From positions 1,116,001-1,180,000 of the forward strand of contig OZ241384.1 of NCBI GenBank assembly GCA_965200805.1: a stretch of 64,000 nucleotides of DNA, read 5' to 3'. The notes below the pieces were generated by a model. It was not told where the DNA came from. It did no database searches and saw only the letters and a program-made list of their open reading frames with translations. The position numbers and the translations under genes are program-made. This DNA is from MPNP01 sp026709725. Its GTDB lineage: Bacteria > Pseudomonadota > Alphaproteobacteria > Rhodobacterales > Rhodobacteraceae. Positions within the stretch are counted from its first letter, which is position 1, and each line of letters opens with the position of its first letter. Positions 1 to 7,889 of the stretch are shown piece by piece.

Positions 1-47
1 CCTTTGTTCTCGTGTTTCGTCCCCAGGGTCTTTTTGGCCGCGCATGA
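1..47 (+). CDS. branched-chain amino acid-type ABC permease, C-terminal end (LivH-like, partial)
   Basis: Only the last 14 codons are inside the window, reading FVLVFRPQGLFGRA and then TGA at 45-47. The ending LVxRPQGLFG is the usual C-terminus of LivH-type permeases of the hydrophobic amino acid uptake family. The stop overlaps the start of the next permease gene as ATGA, which is typical of translational coupling in livHMGF operons. The rest of the gene, and any substrate-binding protein, lie upstream of the window. Confidence 0.8.
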   Translation, partial: FVLVFRPQGLFGRA

Positions 48-991
48 CCACCAGGGCCACAGCACCGCTTGCTCTCCATTCGGGGCTGATCCTGGCTCTC
101 GGGTTGGCGTATTTTGTCCTCCCGGACTACCATGACGGCAATCTGGCCCGAATCATGGTCCTTGCCGTCTATGCCATGGGCTACAATCTGCTCCTTGGCT
201 ACACCGGTCTCCTGAGTCTGGGTCATGCGCTTTTCTTTGCCGCGGGCATGTACGGGTTTGGGCTGCCCATTCAGCATCTTGGCCTTGCGGCCGTGCCAGC
301 CCTTATGGCCGGTCTCGGTACCGCAGTGATCGTTGCCGCAACTGTCGGTTTTCTGGCCCTCCGGACCTCCGGTGTCGCTTTCATGATTGTCACCCTCATG
401 TTTTCGCAGGCCGGTTACCTCGCCATCCTCTGGCTTGGGGAATACACCCGGGGGGATGAAGGGTTTGTCATTGAACAGACCAGCCGATTCATTGCCGGTG
501 CGGATCTCTCCAGCCCGACCGGGCGCTACTATGCCGCGTTCATTCTCTTCGTGATCTGCTATGGGGTCATCGCCTGGATCGTCCAGACACCGTTTGGCAA
601 ATGCCTGGTCGCCATTCGGGAAAACGAGCCCCGGGCCCAGATGCTGGGCTACGATACCGTCCGCCTCAAACTCTATGCCGTCATTGTGTCCGGCACCATG
701 TCCGGCCTGGCCGGTGCCGGATACGCATTGCTCTTCGGTTATGCCGGCGCAACCTTTGCTTCTGTCCAGTACTCGATCTACCCCCTTCTGTGGGTGCTGC
801 TCGGTGGAGCCGGCACCACCATTGGACCGATCATCGGGACAGCCTTCGCCTTCTACCTTGTCGACATTTCCAGCGGTTTCACCAGTGCCTATCTTCTCGT
901 TGTCGGAGTCGTCATCGTCCTCCTGATCCTCTTTGCACCGAAAGGGATTGCCGGCAGCCTGCGGGACCGGTACGGTTCCTGGATACCATGA
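44..991 (+). CDS. livM: branched-chain amino acid-type ABC transporter permease (LivM-like)
   Basis: A 315-aa very hydrophobic inner-membrane protein with about eight membrane segments. The LivM signature GYTGLLSLGHALFF lies near residues 52-65, and a cytoplasmic coupling loop (AIRENEPRAQMLGYD) near residues 192-205 matches the site that contacts the ATPase. It pairs with the LivH-like permease ending at position 47 (4-nt overlap) and with the two ATPases downstream (4-nt overlap with the first). The substrate is not readable from the permease. This family imports amino acids, amides and aromatic or heteroaromatic carboxylates, and the neighbouring ring-catabolism genes make the last a reasonable inference. 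Confidence 0.92.
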   Translation: MTTRATAPLALHSGLILALGLAYFVLPDYHDGNLARIMVLAVYAMGYNLLLGYTGLLSLGHALFFAAGMYGFGLPIQHLGLAAVPALMAGLGTAVIVAATVGFLALRTSGVAFMIVTLMFSQAGYLAILWLGEYTRGDEGFVIEQTSRFIAGADLSSPTGRYYAAFILFVICYGVIAWIVQTPFGKCLVAIRENEPRAQMLGYDTVRLKLYAVIVSGTMSGLAGAGYALLFGYAGATFASVQYSIYPLLWVLLGGAGTTIGPIIGTAFAFYLVDISSGFTSAYLLVVGVVIVLLILFAPKGIAGSLRDRYGSWIP

Positions 992-1713
992 TTTGTGTGG
1001 CAACGCGGGGTCTGGCCCGACACTTCGGCGGCATCCAGGCGATCAATGGCATTGATCTCGACATCCCCATGGGACAGACACGGGCGCTCATCGGCCCCAA
1101 TGGGGCCGGCAAATCAACGCTGGTCGGGGTGATCAGTGGCCGGATTGCACCGTCAACAGGCACGATTCACTTTCGGGGTCAGGATATCACCCGCCTGCCA
1201 ACCTGCCGACGCATCCGGCTCGGCATCGCCTATACATTCCAGATCACCTCGGTCTTCGCGCGCCTCTCCGTCTTCGAGAATGTTGCCCTGTCAGCCCGCC
1301 GCATTCATGGTTCAGCGCACAAAACCGTCAATGCCTCGACCCGTACGGCACTGGAACGGCTCGGTCTTGCAGACCGCGCCCGGCAGTTGGCCGGCGATCA
1401 AAGCTACGGTCACCAGCGCCTGCTCGAGATCGCCATGGGTCTTGTTCAGGATCCGGATCTTTTCATCCTCGATGAACCGACGCAGGGATTGGCTGCCAGT
1501 GAGGTGGAGGATTTCAAGACGCTGATCCGGTCCCTCAGGGGCTCCATGACCATCCTGCTGATTGAGCACAATATGGGGGTTGTGATGGAAACGGCGGACA
1601 CAATCACGGTCCTGGATCAGGGTCGAGTGCTGACGACGGGGACTCCGGCGGAAATACGGGCCAATGCCGCTGTGCAGGCCTGTTATCTCGGGCGAAGCCA
1701 TGCTGCAGGTTGA
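988..1713 (+). CDS. livG: ABC transporter ATP-binding protein (LivG-like)
   Basis: A 241-aa cytoplasmic ATPase. Walker A (GPNGAGKST) is at residues 36-44, Walker B is LFILDEPTQGL, and the H-loop is LLIEHNMGVV. The signature motif is a divergent QSYGHQR rather than LSYGQQR, as is common in LivG. The start is the ATG at 988 that overlaps the livM stop as ATGA. The same frame stays open far upstream, but that part is the antisense-like shadow of livM and does not resemble the family. The gene overlaps livF by 14 nt, so all four transport genes read as one operon. Confidence 0.93.
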   Translation: MICVATRGLARHFGGIQAINGIDLDIPMGQTRALIGPNGAGKSTLVGVISGRIAPSTGTIHFRGQDITRLPTCRRIRLGIAYTFQITSVFARLSVFENVALSARRIHGSAHKTVNASTRTALERLGLADRARQLAGDQSYGHQRLLEIAMGLVQDPDLFILDEPTQGLAASEVEDFKTLIRSLRGSMTILLIEHNMGVVMETADTITVLDQGRVLTTGTPAEIRANAAVQACYLGRSHAAG

Positions 1714-2395
1714 TCATGTCGCTGTCGCCTACGGTCGGGTCCGGGTCCTGTTCGACCTGTCACTGACAGCCAGACCCGGCACCATCCACTGCCTGCTCGG
1801 TCGCAACGGAGCCGGAAAAACGACAACACTCAAGGCCATCATGGGCCTGCTGCGCCTCCAGAGCGGCACAATCCGTCTTGATGGCGAGGAAATCAGTGCG
1901 CTGGCTGCCCACGACATTCCCCGGCGCCGCATCAGTCTTGTTCCGCAGGGACGGAGGCTGTTTGCCGATTTGACCGTCGACGAGAATCTGCAGATCGGCA
2001 TGATGGCCCGCAAAGCCGGGTCACAGGGGCGTGATTACGGGCTGTCTCTCTTTCCGCCACTGGCCGCCCGACTCAAGCAGATCGCCGGGACGCTCTCAGG
2101 CGGTGAGCAGCAGATGCTGGCCATTGCCCGGTCACTCTGTGTTGAACCGAGAGTGTTGATGCTGGATGAGCCGACCGAAGGTTTGCAGCCGTCCATGATT
2201 GACCAGATCCATGGCGCCATTCGCAATCTGAAAGCCGCCGGTGTTGCCATCCTGCTCGTCGAGCAGCGCAGCGATGCCATTCTGGATCTTGCCGATATGG
2301 CGACATTTCTCGAAGGTGGTCAGGATGCTGAAACGCTTGACCGGGATGCGTTGCAGGCCAACCCCGGGACATTGCAGCGTTATCTGGGGATCTGA
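1700..2395 (+). CDS. livF: ABC transporter ATP-binding protein (LivF-like)
   Basis: A 231-aa second ATPase of the importer. It shows Walker A GRNGAGKTT, a canonical signature LSGGEQQMLAIARSL and Walker B VLMLDEPTEGL, followed by the LLVEQR H-loop region typical of LivF. The start is taken at ATG 1700, giving MLQVDHVAVAYGRVRV, the usual LivF N-terminus. An in-frame ATG 36 nt upstream would add 12 residues with no family resemblance. It is the last gene of the transporter operon. It probably heterodimerises with the LivG-like ATPase, which follows from family architecture. Confidence 0.93.
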   Translation: MLQVDHVAVAYGRVRVLFDLSLTARPGTIHCLLGRNGAGKTTTLKAIMGLLRLQSGTIRLDGEEISALAAHDIPRRRISLVPQGRRLFADLTVDENLQIGMMARKAGSQGRDYGLSLFPPLAARLKQIAGTLSGGEQQMLAIARSLCVEPRVLMLDEPTEGLQPSMIDQIHGAIRNLKAAGVAILLVEQRSDAILDLADMATFLEGGQDAETLDRDALQANPGTLQRYLGI

Positions 2396-3178
2396 TCGCA
2401 GTCAGCCCGCAAAGGCCCGCTCTGTCACGCAATCTCCGGGTGCACTGCCGGACCCCTCGGTGATCCAGCCCTGTCCGGAATGGTTCTGATGTGCTGCAGG
2501 AACCCCATCGAACCACAGATCATGCAGCGATCAAAGGGGGCATCAGGTTCCGGCGCCGCAGGAACAGACACGATTGTACCATTCGCGGACACGCTGGTGA
2601 TCCGACCGGTGACGGATGATGGCTCCCCGGTTCTGTTGGCAGAATATTCGAGCATCGCCCGGGCTTCCCCCACTGGTGGAGCATCCGGTTGCCGCAACCG
2701 GGGTCCACGCCAGACTGCAACGCCGCCACCTCAATTCGAGGTCCTCATCCCGGTTCGGGCAAAAAACTGAAGAGGCCTGATCGGTCGGGCACCGGGGACT
2801 GAGCGGGCTGATCATGATGAGTCCACCGGGTGAGGACAGGAGCCGGAACGCCGGAGATCATGGCCATTGGGCGGTGCGCGGGATGGAGACCGGCATCCCG
2901 CCGAAAGTGGCGGCAGGGGCCGGGTGTCTTTCGGGTGATGAGGGGACCATCGGTCGGGAGGGGCGTGTCTGCGCATGGGTCTGCCGTGTCCGGGCGCTTG
3001 CCACATGGCCACGACGGAGAGCCTGTTGGCGGACCATGAAAGGTACAGGCAGTGATCACTGTCCTGTCCCGACTGCGGGACTTGTGGGGCAATTGGCCCC
3101 GATGACATTGACAGACCCGTATGATAATCCGGTGACAGCATCAACGGCACCCTGCCGGATCAAGGATGGAGAGAGATC
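2396..3178. other. gene-free stretch between livF and the amidohydrolase
   Basis: About 780 nt. Open frames on both strands are short, overlap each other and resemble no family I know, so I regard none as a gene. No terminator hairpin followed by a T run was found. Near 3107-3125 there is a TTGACA hexamer followed closely by an AT-rich TATGATAAT stretch. Their spacing is too short for a standard sigma-70 pair, but the AT-rich box may be a -10 element for the amidohydrolase gene. An AGAGA Shine-Dalgarno-like run sits just before ATG 3179. Confidence 0.5.
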
Positions 3179-4351
3179 ATGGGCAAAACACTGGTCATCA
3201 GGAATATCGGACTGATTCTCACGGGTAAAATCGAACAGCCCATCCTGGACGGGGATTGCGTTGTTGCCAAGGATGGCGTGATCGATTCATGCGGATTTGC
3301 CGCCGACATCGACGCCGGCAATGCCGACACTGTCATTGACGCTGCCGGCGTCGCCCTGGCTCCCGGACTCATCGACAGCCATGTCCATCCGGTCATCGGC
3401 GATTACACCCCCCGGCAACACCAGCTTCACTGGATCGACTCGACGCTCAACGGTGGCGTGACGATGATGATTTCCGCTGGTGAGGTCCACATGCCCGGTC
3501 GCCCCAAAGACATCGTCGGCCTGAAGGCCATGGCGATTGCGGCCCAGCGCTGGTACGAAAATTTTCGTCCCTCGGGGGTCAAGGTGCTGGCCGGAGCACC
3601 CGTCATCGAACACGGGATGGAGGAGGAGGATTTCAAGACCCTGGCCGAGTCCGGTGTCAGGTTTCTCGGTGAAGTCGGTCTCGGCTCGGTCAAGGATGGC
3701 ACCACCGCCCGCCGGATGGTCGACTGGGCCCGCAAATACGGCATGCAAAGCACGATCCACACGGGCGGTCCCTCGATCCCGGGCTCCGGCCTGATTGACA
3801 AGGATGTCGTTCTTGAGGCTGGCACTGATGTGATCGGGCATATCAATGGCGGCCATACGGCCCTGCCCGATGATCAGATCGTCTGTCTCTGCGAATCCTG
3901 CCGGAAAAGCCTCGAAATCGTCCACAACGGCAACGAACGCGCGGCCCTCCTCACCCTCAACACAGCCCGGGAACTCGATCAGCTGCACAGGGTCATCCTC
4001 GGCACCGACGGGCCCGCCGGTTCAGGGGTTCAGCCGCTCGGCATCCTGCGCATGATTGCGCTGCTGTCCTCGCTCGGCAATATCCCGGCCGAAATTGCCT
4101 TCTGCTTTGCCACCGGCAACACCGCCCGCGAGCGCAACCTCGATGCCGGACTGCTTGAGCCGGGCTACGCCGCCGACTTCGTCCTCTTCGACCAGGCTCA
4201 ACATGCTCCCGGCGCGACGGTTCTTGCCTCCATTGAACAGGGCAACCTGCCCGGTGTCGGCATGACCATCATCGACGGCATCATCCGGTCTGAGCGCAGC
4301 CGCAACACGCCGCCGGCAACACGTCTGCCAACCGTTGTCTCCTCTCGGTGA
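3179..4351 (+). CDS. enamidase-like amidohydrolase
   Basis: A 390-aa metal-dependent amidohydrolase of the TIM-barrel superfamily. Seen: the strand-1 metal motif HVH at residues 68-70 (IDSHVHPV), histidines in IHTGG near 193 and GHINGGHTA near 220-228, and the catalytic aspartate in GTDGPAG near 275. The N-terminal beta-sandwich frames (LVIRNIGLILTG, VIDAAGVALAPGLID) and overall sequence recall enamidase, which hydrolyses 6-oxo-1,4,5,6-tetrahydronicotinate to 2-formylglutarate in anaerobic nicotinate breakdown. The role is inferred from that resemblance plus the 6-hydroxynicotinate-reductase-like gene in the facing operon. It is transcribed towards that operon with a 51-nt gap. A related lactam or cyclic amide could be the real substrate. 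Confidence 0.75.
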   Translation: MGKTLVIRNIGLILTGKIEQPILDGDCVVAKDGVIDSCGFAADIDAGNADTVIDAAGVALAPGLIDSHVHPVIGDYTPRQHQLHWIDSTLNGGVTMMISAGEVHMPGRPKDIVGLKAMAIAAQRWYENFRPSGVKVLAGAPVIEHGMEEEDFKTLAESGVRFLGEVGLGSVKDGTTARRMVDWARKYGMQSTIHTGGPSIPGSGLIDKDVVLEAGTDVIGHINGGHTALPDDQIVCLCESCRKSLEIVHNGNERAALLTLNTARELDQLHRVILGTDGPAGSGVQPLGILRMIALLSSLGNIPAEIAFCFATGNTARERNLDAGLLEPGYAADFVLFDQAQHAPGATVLASIEQGNLPGVGMTIIDGIIRSERSRNTPPATRLPTVVSSR

Positions 4352-4402
4352 TATCTCACATCAACCTCGTCCTCCCGGTCCGGGGATGCTGCGGCTTCGG
4401 CA

Positions 4403-4993
4403 TCAGCGCAAACCATCCTCCCCCTGAATCGCATCCTTGGTCAGGCCACCAACCCGGGGCAGGGGACGACCACTGTCCGTGACCGCCACGGCAACAAGGA
4501 TTTCCTCGGCTCGAGGTGCATCGTTCAGCCGTACCTCCATGCCATCGAAATGCGACCGCACATAGGCGGCATCCTTGTGACCGAGGGGAATATCGAGCAC
4601 CTGACCCATGCTGCCCATCTTCTTGGATGACGGGACCAGGGCCGCACCTTTTCCAACAGCCTTGCGGAGGGGTGCGCCGAGCCGGGGATGCAGTATGGCC
4701 GCGGCATGTTCAAGTTCACCCTGCTCTCCGACCATGGCGGATTTGCCATAACTTTCAGCCTCCGCCGGGCTGATCTGCAGGGCATCGACACAGCGCTGCC
4801 CCAGGAGACCACCGAGTTCGGCGCCAATGTCCATGAGAAGCTGCAAATCCTCCACATAGCGACCGGCGAAGGGATTCCGGATCACGGCGATTGCGGCCGC
4901 CTTTCGGGTGGGCGGTGCAATCGCCTGACCGCTCTCGATGCAGGTCTCTTCGACAACAACGACAATTTTTCGAATTTCTGCGACTGCTTTCAT
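4403..4993 (-). CDS. amino acid synthesis family protein, copy 1
   Basis: A 196-aa protein of the PF06684-type 'amino acid synthesis' family, whose biochemical activity is not established to my knowledge. Conserved features shared with the adjacent copy: the NPFAGRYVE block near residues 41-49, the YGKSA/GEQGELEHAAA segment, the VPSSKK block, and DIPLGHKDAAYVRSHFDGMEVRLNDAPRADE-like text in the C-terminal half. It is the last gene of the operon and overlaps copy 2 by 4 nt (ATGA). The two copies are clearly homologous but far from identical, so this is an old duplication that may give a heteromeric protein. Confidence 0.82.
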   Translation of the reverse strand: MKAVAEIRKIVVVVEETCIESGQAIAPPTRKAAAIAVIRNPFAGRYVEDLQLLMDIGAELGGLLGQRCVDALQISPAEAESYGKSAMVGEQGELEHAAAILHPRLGAPLRKAVGKGAALVPSSKKMGSMGQVLDIPLGHKDAAYVRSHFDGMEVRLNDAPRAEEILVAVAVTDSGRPLPRVGGLTKDAIQGEDGLR

Positions 4994-5574
4994 CGTAATC
5001 CATCATCTCCAGCAATATCAGCGGCTGCCAGGCCACCGGCCCGATTGTGAATCCTCGGCCCGGTCGTCATGGCGAGCACCAGGCACATCTCATCCGCGCG
5101 CGGGCCATCGTGCAGACCGACCTCGATGCTGTCGAAATGACTGCGCACATAGGAGGCATTGATGTGGCTGATGGGGACATCAAGCCGTGCACCCGGCACT
5201 CCGACCTTTTTGGCAGAGGGCACGATGGCCCTGGTCTCCCCCAGAACACGCCGCATCGCATACCCGCCCGGGGCATGCCACAATGCCCCATGCTCAACCT
5301 CACCGGCTGCTCCGATGATCGCACCCTTGCCATACCCCTCAACTTGGGATGGGTCGCCACCGAGGACAGCAACCAGTTTGCGGGCCATGTGCAGGCCCAG
5401 CGGCTCAAGGTCGGTCATCAGGAATGCAATCTCCTCCACATAGCGTCCGGCGAAGGGGTTGTTCGTCACTGCCAGAACAGCTCCCTTCCGGTAGACACGA
5501 CCCGGTGGGGGTCCGCCTTCATGGTGGATGTCTTCGACAATGGTGAGTGTTTTTCGAACATCGAGTCCGGTCAT
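4990..5574 (-). CDS. amino acid synthesis family protein, copy 2
   Basis: A 194-aa paralogue of the preceding gene. Matching blocks are NNPFAGRYVEE, YGKGAIIGAAGEVEHGA, VPSAKKVG, and HINASYVRSHFDSIEVGLHDGPRADEM. It overlaps the UPF0280 gene upstream by 4 nt and copy 1 downstream by 4 nt, so translation is probably coupled through the whole operon. Proteins of this family recur beside ring-opening amidohydrolases and UPF0280 proteins, which supports a catabolic rather than biosynthetic role here. That role is inference. Confidence 0.82.
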   Translation of the reverse strand: MTGLDVRKTLTIVEDIHHEGGPPPGRVYRKGAVLAVTNNPFAGRYVEEIAFLMTDLEPLGLHMARKLVAVLGGDPSQVEGYGKGAIIGAAGEVEHGALWHAPGGYAMRRVLGETRAIVPSAKKVGVPGARLDVPISHINASYVRSHFDSIEVGLHDGPRADEMCLVLAMTTGPRIHNRAGGLAAADIAGDDGLR

Positions 5575-6431
5575 GGTGCGGGATCCAGTTGCAATGCCGC
5601 GTGACCGACCTGCACAACGGTTCCCTGCAGACAGAGCACCACGGCCTTGATTGTGCCCGCACGGCAGAATCTTCGGGCCAATCGGGCACCATTCTCAAGT
5701 GCTTCCCTGATATCCGGTGGCGCGAGCGGGGCACAGGAGACCACGACCCTGCGGGTGCCGAGATCACTCATCTCATCGATCATGCAGGCCGGCATCCGGA
5801 CAATCCCGGGATGGCCGGGCAAATCGGTCGCATTGGCAATGAGCGTTGCCGCTGCATCCGCTGCGGCGGCATGGGGAGCAAGGACGGTGACGGAATCGGC
5901 AATCCCGAGACTCATGCTGCGACCGCCCTGTCCGCTGGTGGCAAGGCCACCGATGCCCTGATCGTCGGAGATTCGAATCCGGCCCAGCGGGGTGTTGGCA
6001 AGCGTCTGCACACCCACGGCAAACGACTCGCCACTGCCAAGGTGCACCGCGATATCACCGCCATTGTTGACATAGGCCTTGATGAGGGGACCTGCGGACT
6101 GCATTGCCGCAAGAACCTCATCGGCAACGGCGCCGGCAACAGCGGCCATGGGCGTAATGAAAACATGGGGAGCGTACATGCCGACCGCTGCGTGCATGCG
6201 GCTTGCAACGGACCCCCTGGGGCCGGGTCCCCTTGATGCGTGGTGACGCCTCAGTGCGGGAAGTTCGGCGACAAGTTCCTCAAGGATGGAGGCGAAGCGC
6301 CGGGTGGCCTGGTGATAGGCCCGCCGGGCTGTTGCCGCACAGTCCGCCGAAGCCGTGAGGACAAGGTCGATCGGACCATGATGCAGGTGCAAACGTTCCT
6401 GATCCAGCCAGGTGGCTGTTGCGGTCGTCAT
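5571..6431 (-). CDS. UPF0280 family protein
   Basis: A 286-aa protein matching the UPF0280 family (ApbE-like fold, function unknown). Seen: the MAAVAGAVADEVLAAM helix near residues 95-110, the VNNGGDIAVHL motif near 122-132, ISDDQGIGGLATSGQGGRS near 154-172, and SLGIADSVTVLA immediately after. These glycine-rich motifs resemble the flavin/metal-binding core of ApbE relatives. It overlaps its upstream and downstream neighbours by 4 nt each, so it is a fixed member of the catabolic operon. A role in maturing or repairing a flavin enzyme of the pathway is possible but speculative. Confidence 0.85.
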   Translation of the reverse strand: MTTATATWLDQERLHLHHGPIDLVLTASADCAATARRAYHQATRRFASILEELVAELPALRRHHASRGPGPRGSVASRMHAAVGMYAPHVFITPMAAVAGAVADEVLAAMQSAGPLIKAYVNNGGDIAVHLGSGESFAVGVQTLANTPLGRIRISDDQGIGGLATSGQGGRSMSLGIADSVTVLAPHAAAADAAATLIANATDLPGHPGIVRMPACMIDEMSDLGTRRVVVSCAPLAPPDIREALENGARLARRFCRAGTIKAVVLCLQGTVVQVGHAALQLDPAP

Positions 6432-7885
6432 GGCTTGTCTCCGTCCGGACCGGCACCCGAGGGAATGGAAAGGATCCGTGTTGACTGACCCATGACTGAA
6501 TCGAGAGGCTGCACCTCGTCAAGATGACCGCCCAGCGTTGCGTAATCATGGAGGCACAGGGTGAATTCCAGCGGTGCGACAAGTGCAGGCGTCGGCACAT
6601 GGCCAAAGGAGTTGTCGGGCATTTCGAGAACATCCACCATGAATGTGATCCCGCCCCCAGGCCAGAGATACGCACGGGCCCCGCCGCAGGTGACACGGGT
6701 CAGCATCATGCGCACGGACTGTGTCAGTTTGACGGGATTCACGGTCACTCCGGCCCTGAGGGACCCTCCGGCCCCTGCCATGAAGAGGACTGAACATACC
6801 GAGGGTTCACAATTCTCGGCGATCATCTGGACGGAGTGCATCAGTTCGGGTGGTGCATCATGGGGTTCGGGAGCACAGTCCGCATTGAGAACAAAATATC
6901 CCCATTGCTGGCCGGTTGTGGACACCATCAACAGACGCAGGCCGGGCCAGGCTGTCCGGACATCGATGCGTTTGATTATGTCGAGCGGGTCCGTGATATC
7001 GGTCCCGCCCCAGCCGGTCCCCGACCCGGCAACCTGAAAATACCGCCCCGGGGTTGAGCGGCGACCCCGGACCCTGATTCCGGCAGCCGTCATGCCAAGC
7101 TGTTTGCCGGCTTCATGCTCGGTCAGAACCCCGGTGATATGATCATCAACCACGATGACTTCATCGACATGCGGGCGCCAGAGCCGGGCAAACATGCCAA
7201 TGGCGGCCGACCCGCACCCGACCCGCATGAGAGTTTCGACTTCACCATCGATGACCGGCGGCTGCCCGGCCTGGACCGTCACCCGGGCCCCGGCATCAAT
7301 TTCGAGATCAACGGCCTCCTTGTTGCAAAGCTTCAGGAGAGCATCACAGGTCACCCGTCCTTCCTGCTTGCTGCCTCCGGTCAGATGCTCAACACCACCA
7401 AGCGAAAGCATCTTCGAGCCATATTCGCTTGTGGTGACATGACCGATGGCTTCACCTGCTGCCCGCACAGTGGCCTGCTCGGCGCCAATGTGGCGATCCG
7501 TGTCAATCTTGATCTTCACACCACAGTAACTGAAGATACCCTCTGTGACGACCGTGACCATATCGACACCATCGCGTTCCTGACTGACGATGAAGGGGGC
7601 GGGTTTGTAATCGGGATAGGTGGTGCCTGCGCCGATGGCAGTCACGAATGGCGTCTCGGTTCTGAGAAGATCCCCATCCCATGCCGACTGTCCATCGGCG
7701 GTGGCATGGAACGGGATAGCCTTGCCACCCTGTGCCTGTGTCGTCGCAATGATGGTGTGCGGGTCGAGACGGACCAGGCGACCATCATGATTGGCATAAC
7801 GGTCACAGGCCCCCGATCGCCCCTCGGCAATGTAGCACATGACCGGACAGGCATCGCAACGGATCTTCCCGGGCCTGCCATCCAT
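6428..7885 (-). CDS. 6-hydroxynicotinate reductase-like iron-sulfur protein
   Basis: A 485-aa protein beginning IRCDACPVMCYIAEG, with cysteines at residues 10, 13, 17 and 27 (CX2CX3CX9C), a plausible [4Fe-4S] site. The sequence resembles 6-hydroxynicotinate reductase of the clostridial nicotinate fermentation pathway, which reduces 6-hydroxynicotinate to its 1,4,5,6-tetrahydro-6-oxo form. I chose ATG 7885 because GGAGGT lies 8 nt upstream and the cysteine motif then starts at residue 10. The frame remains open for 29 more codons that overlap the upstream gene. The gap to the molybdenum hydroxylase stop is 4 nt. The true ring substrate may differ from nicotinate. Confidence 0.8.
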   Translation of the reverse strand: MDGRPGKIRCDACPVMCYIAEGRSGACDRYANHDGRLVRLDPHTIIATTQAQGGKAIPFHATADGQSAWDGDLLRTETPFVTAIGAGTTYPDYKPAPFIVSQERDGVDMVTVVTEGIFSYCGVKIKIDTDRHIGAEQATVRAAGEAIGHVTTSEYGSKMLSLGGVEHLTGGSKQEGRVTCDALLKLCNKEAVDLEIDAGARVTVQAGQPPVIDGEVETLMRVGCGSAAIGMFARLWRPHVDEVIVVDDHITGVLTEHEAGKQLGMTAAGIRVRGRRSTPGRYFQVAGSGTGWGGTDITDPLDIIKRIDVRTAWPGLRLLMVSTTGQQWGYFVLNADCAPEPHDAPPELMHSVQMIAENCEPSVCSVLFMAGAGGSLRAGVTVNPVKLTQSVRMMLTRVTCGGARAYLWPGGGITFMVDVLEMPDNSFGHVPTPALVAPLEFTLCLHDYATLGGHLDEVQPLDSVMGQSTRILSIPSGAGPDGDKP

Positions 7886-7889
7886 CGTA

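Noticed and set aside
2425..3215. Several overlapping open frames on both strands between livF and the amidohydrolase gene
   Set aside because: They have no ribosome sites, no recognisable domains and mutually overlap; high GC explains their openness.
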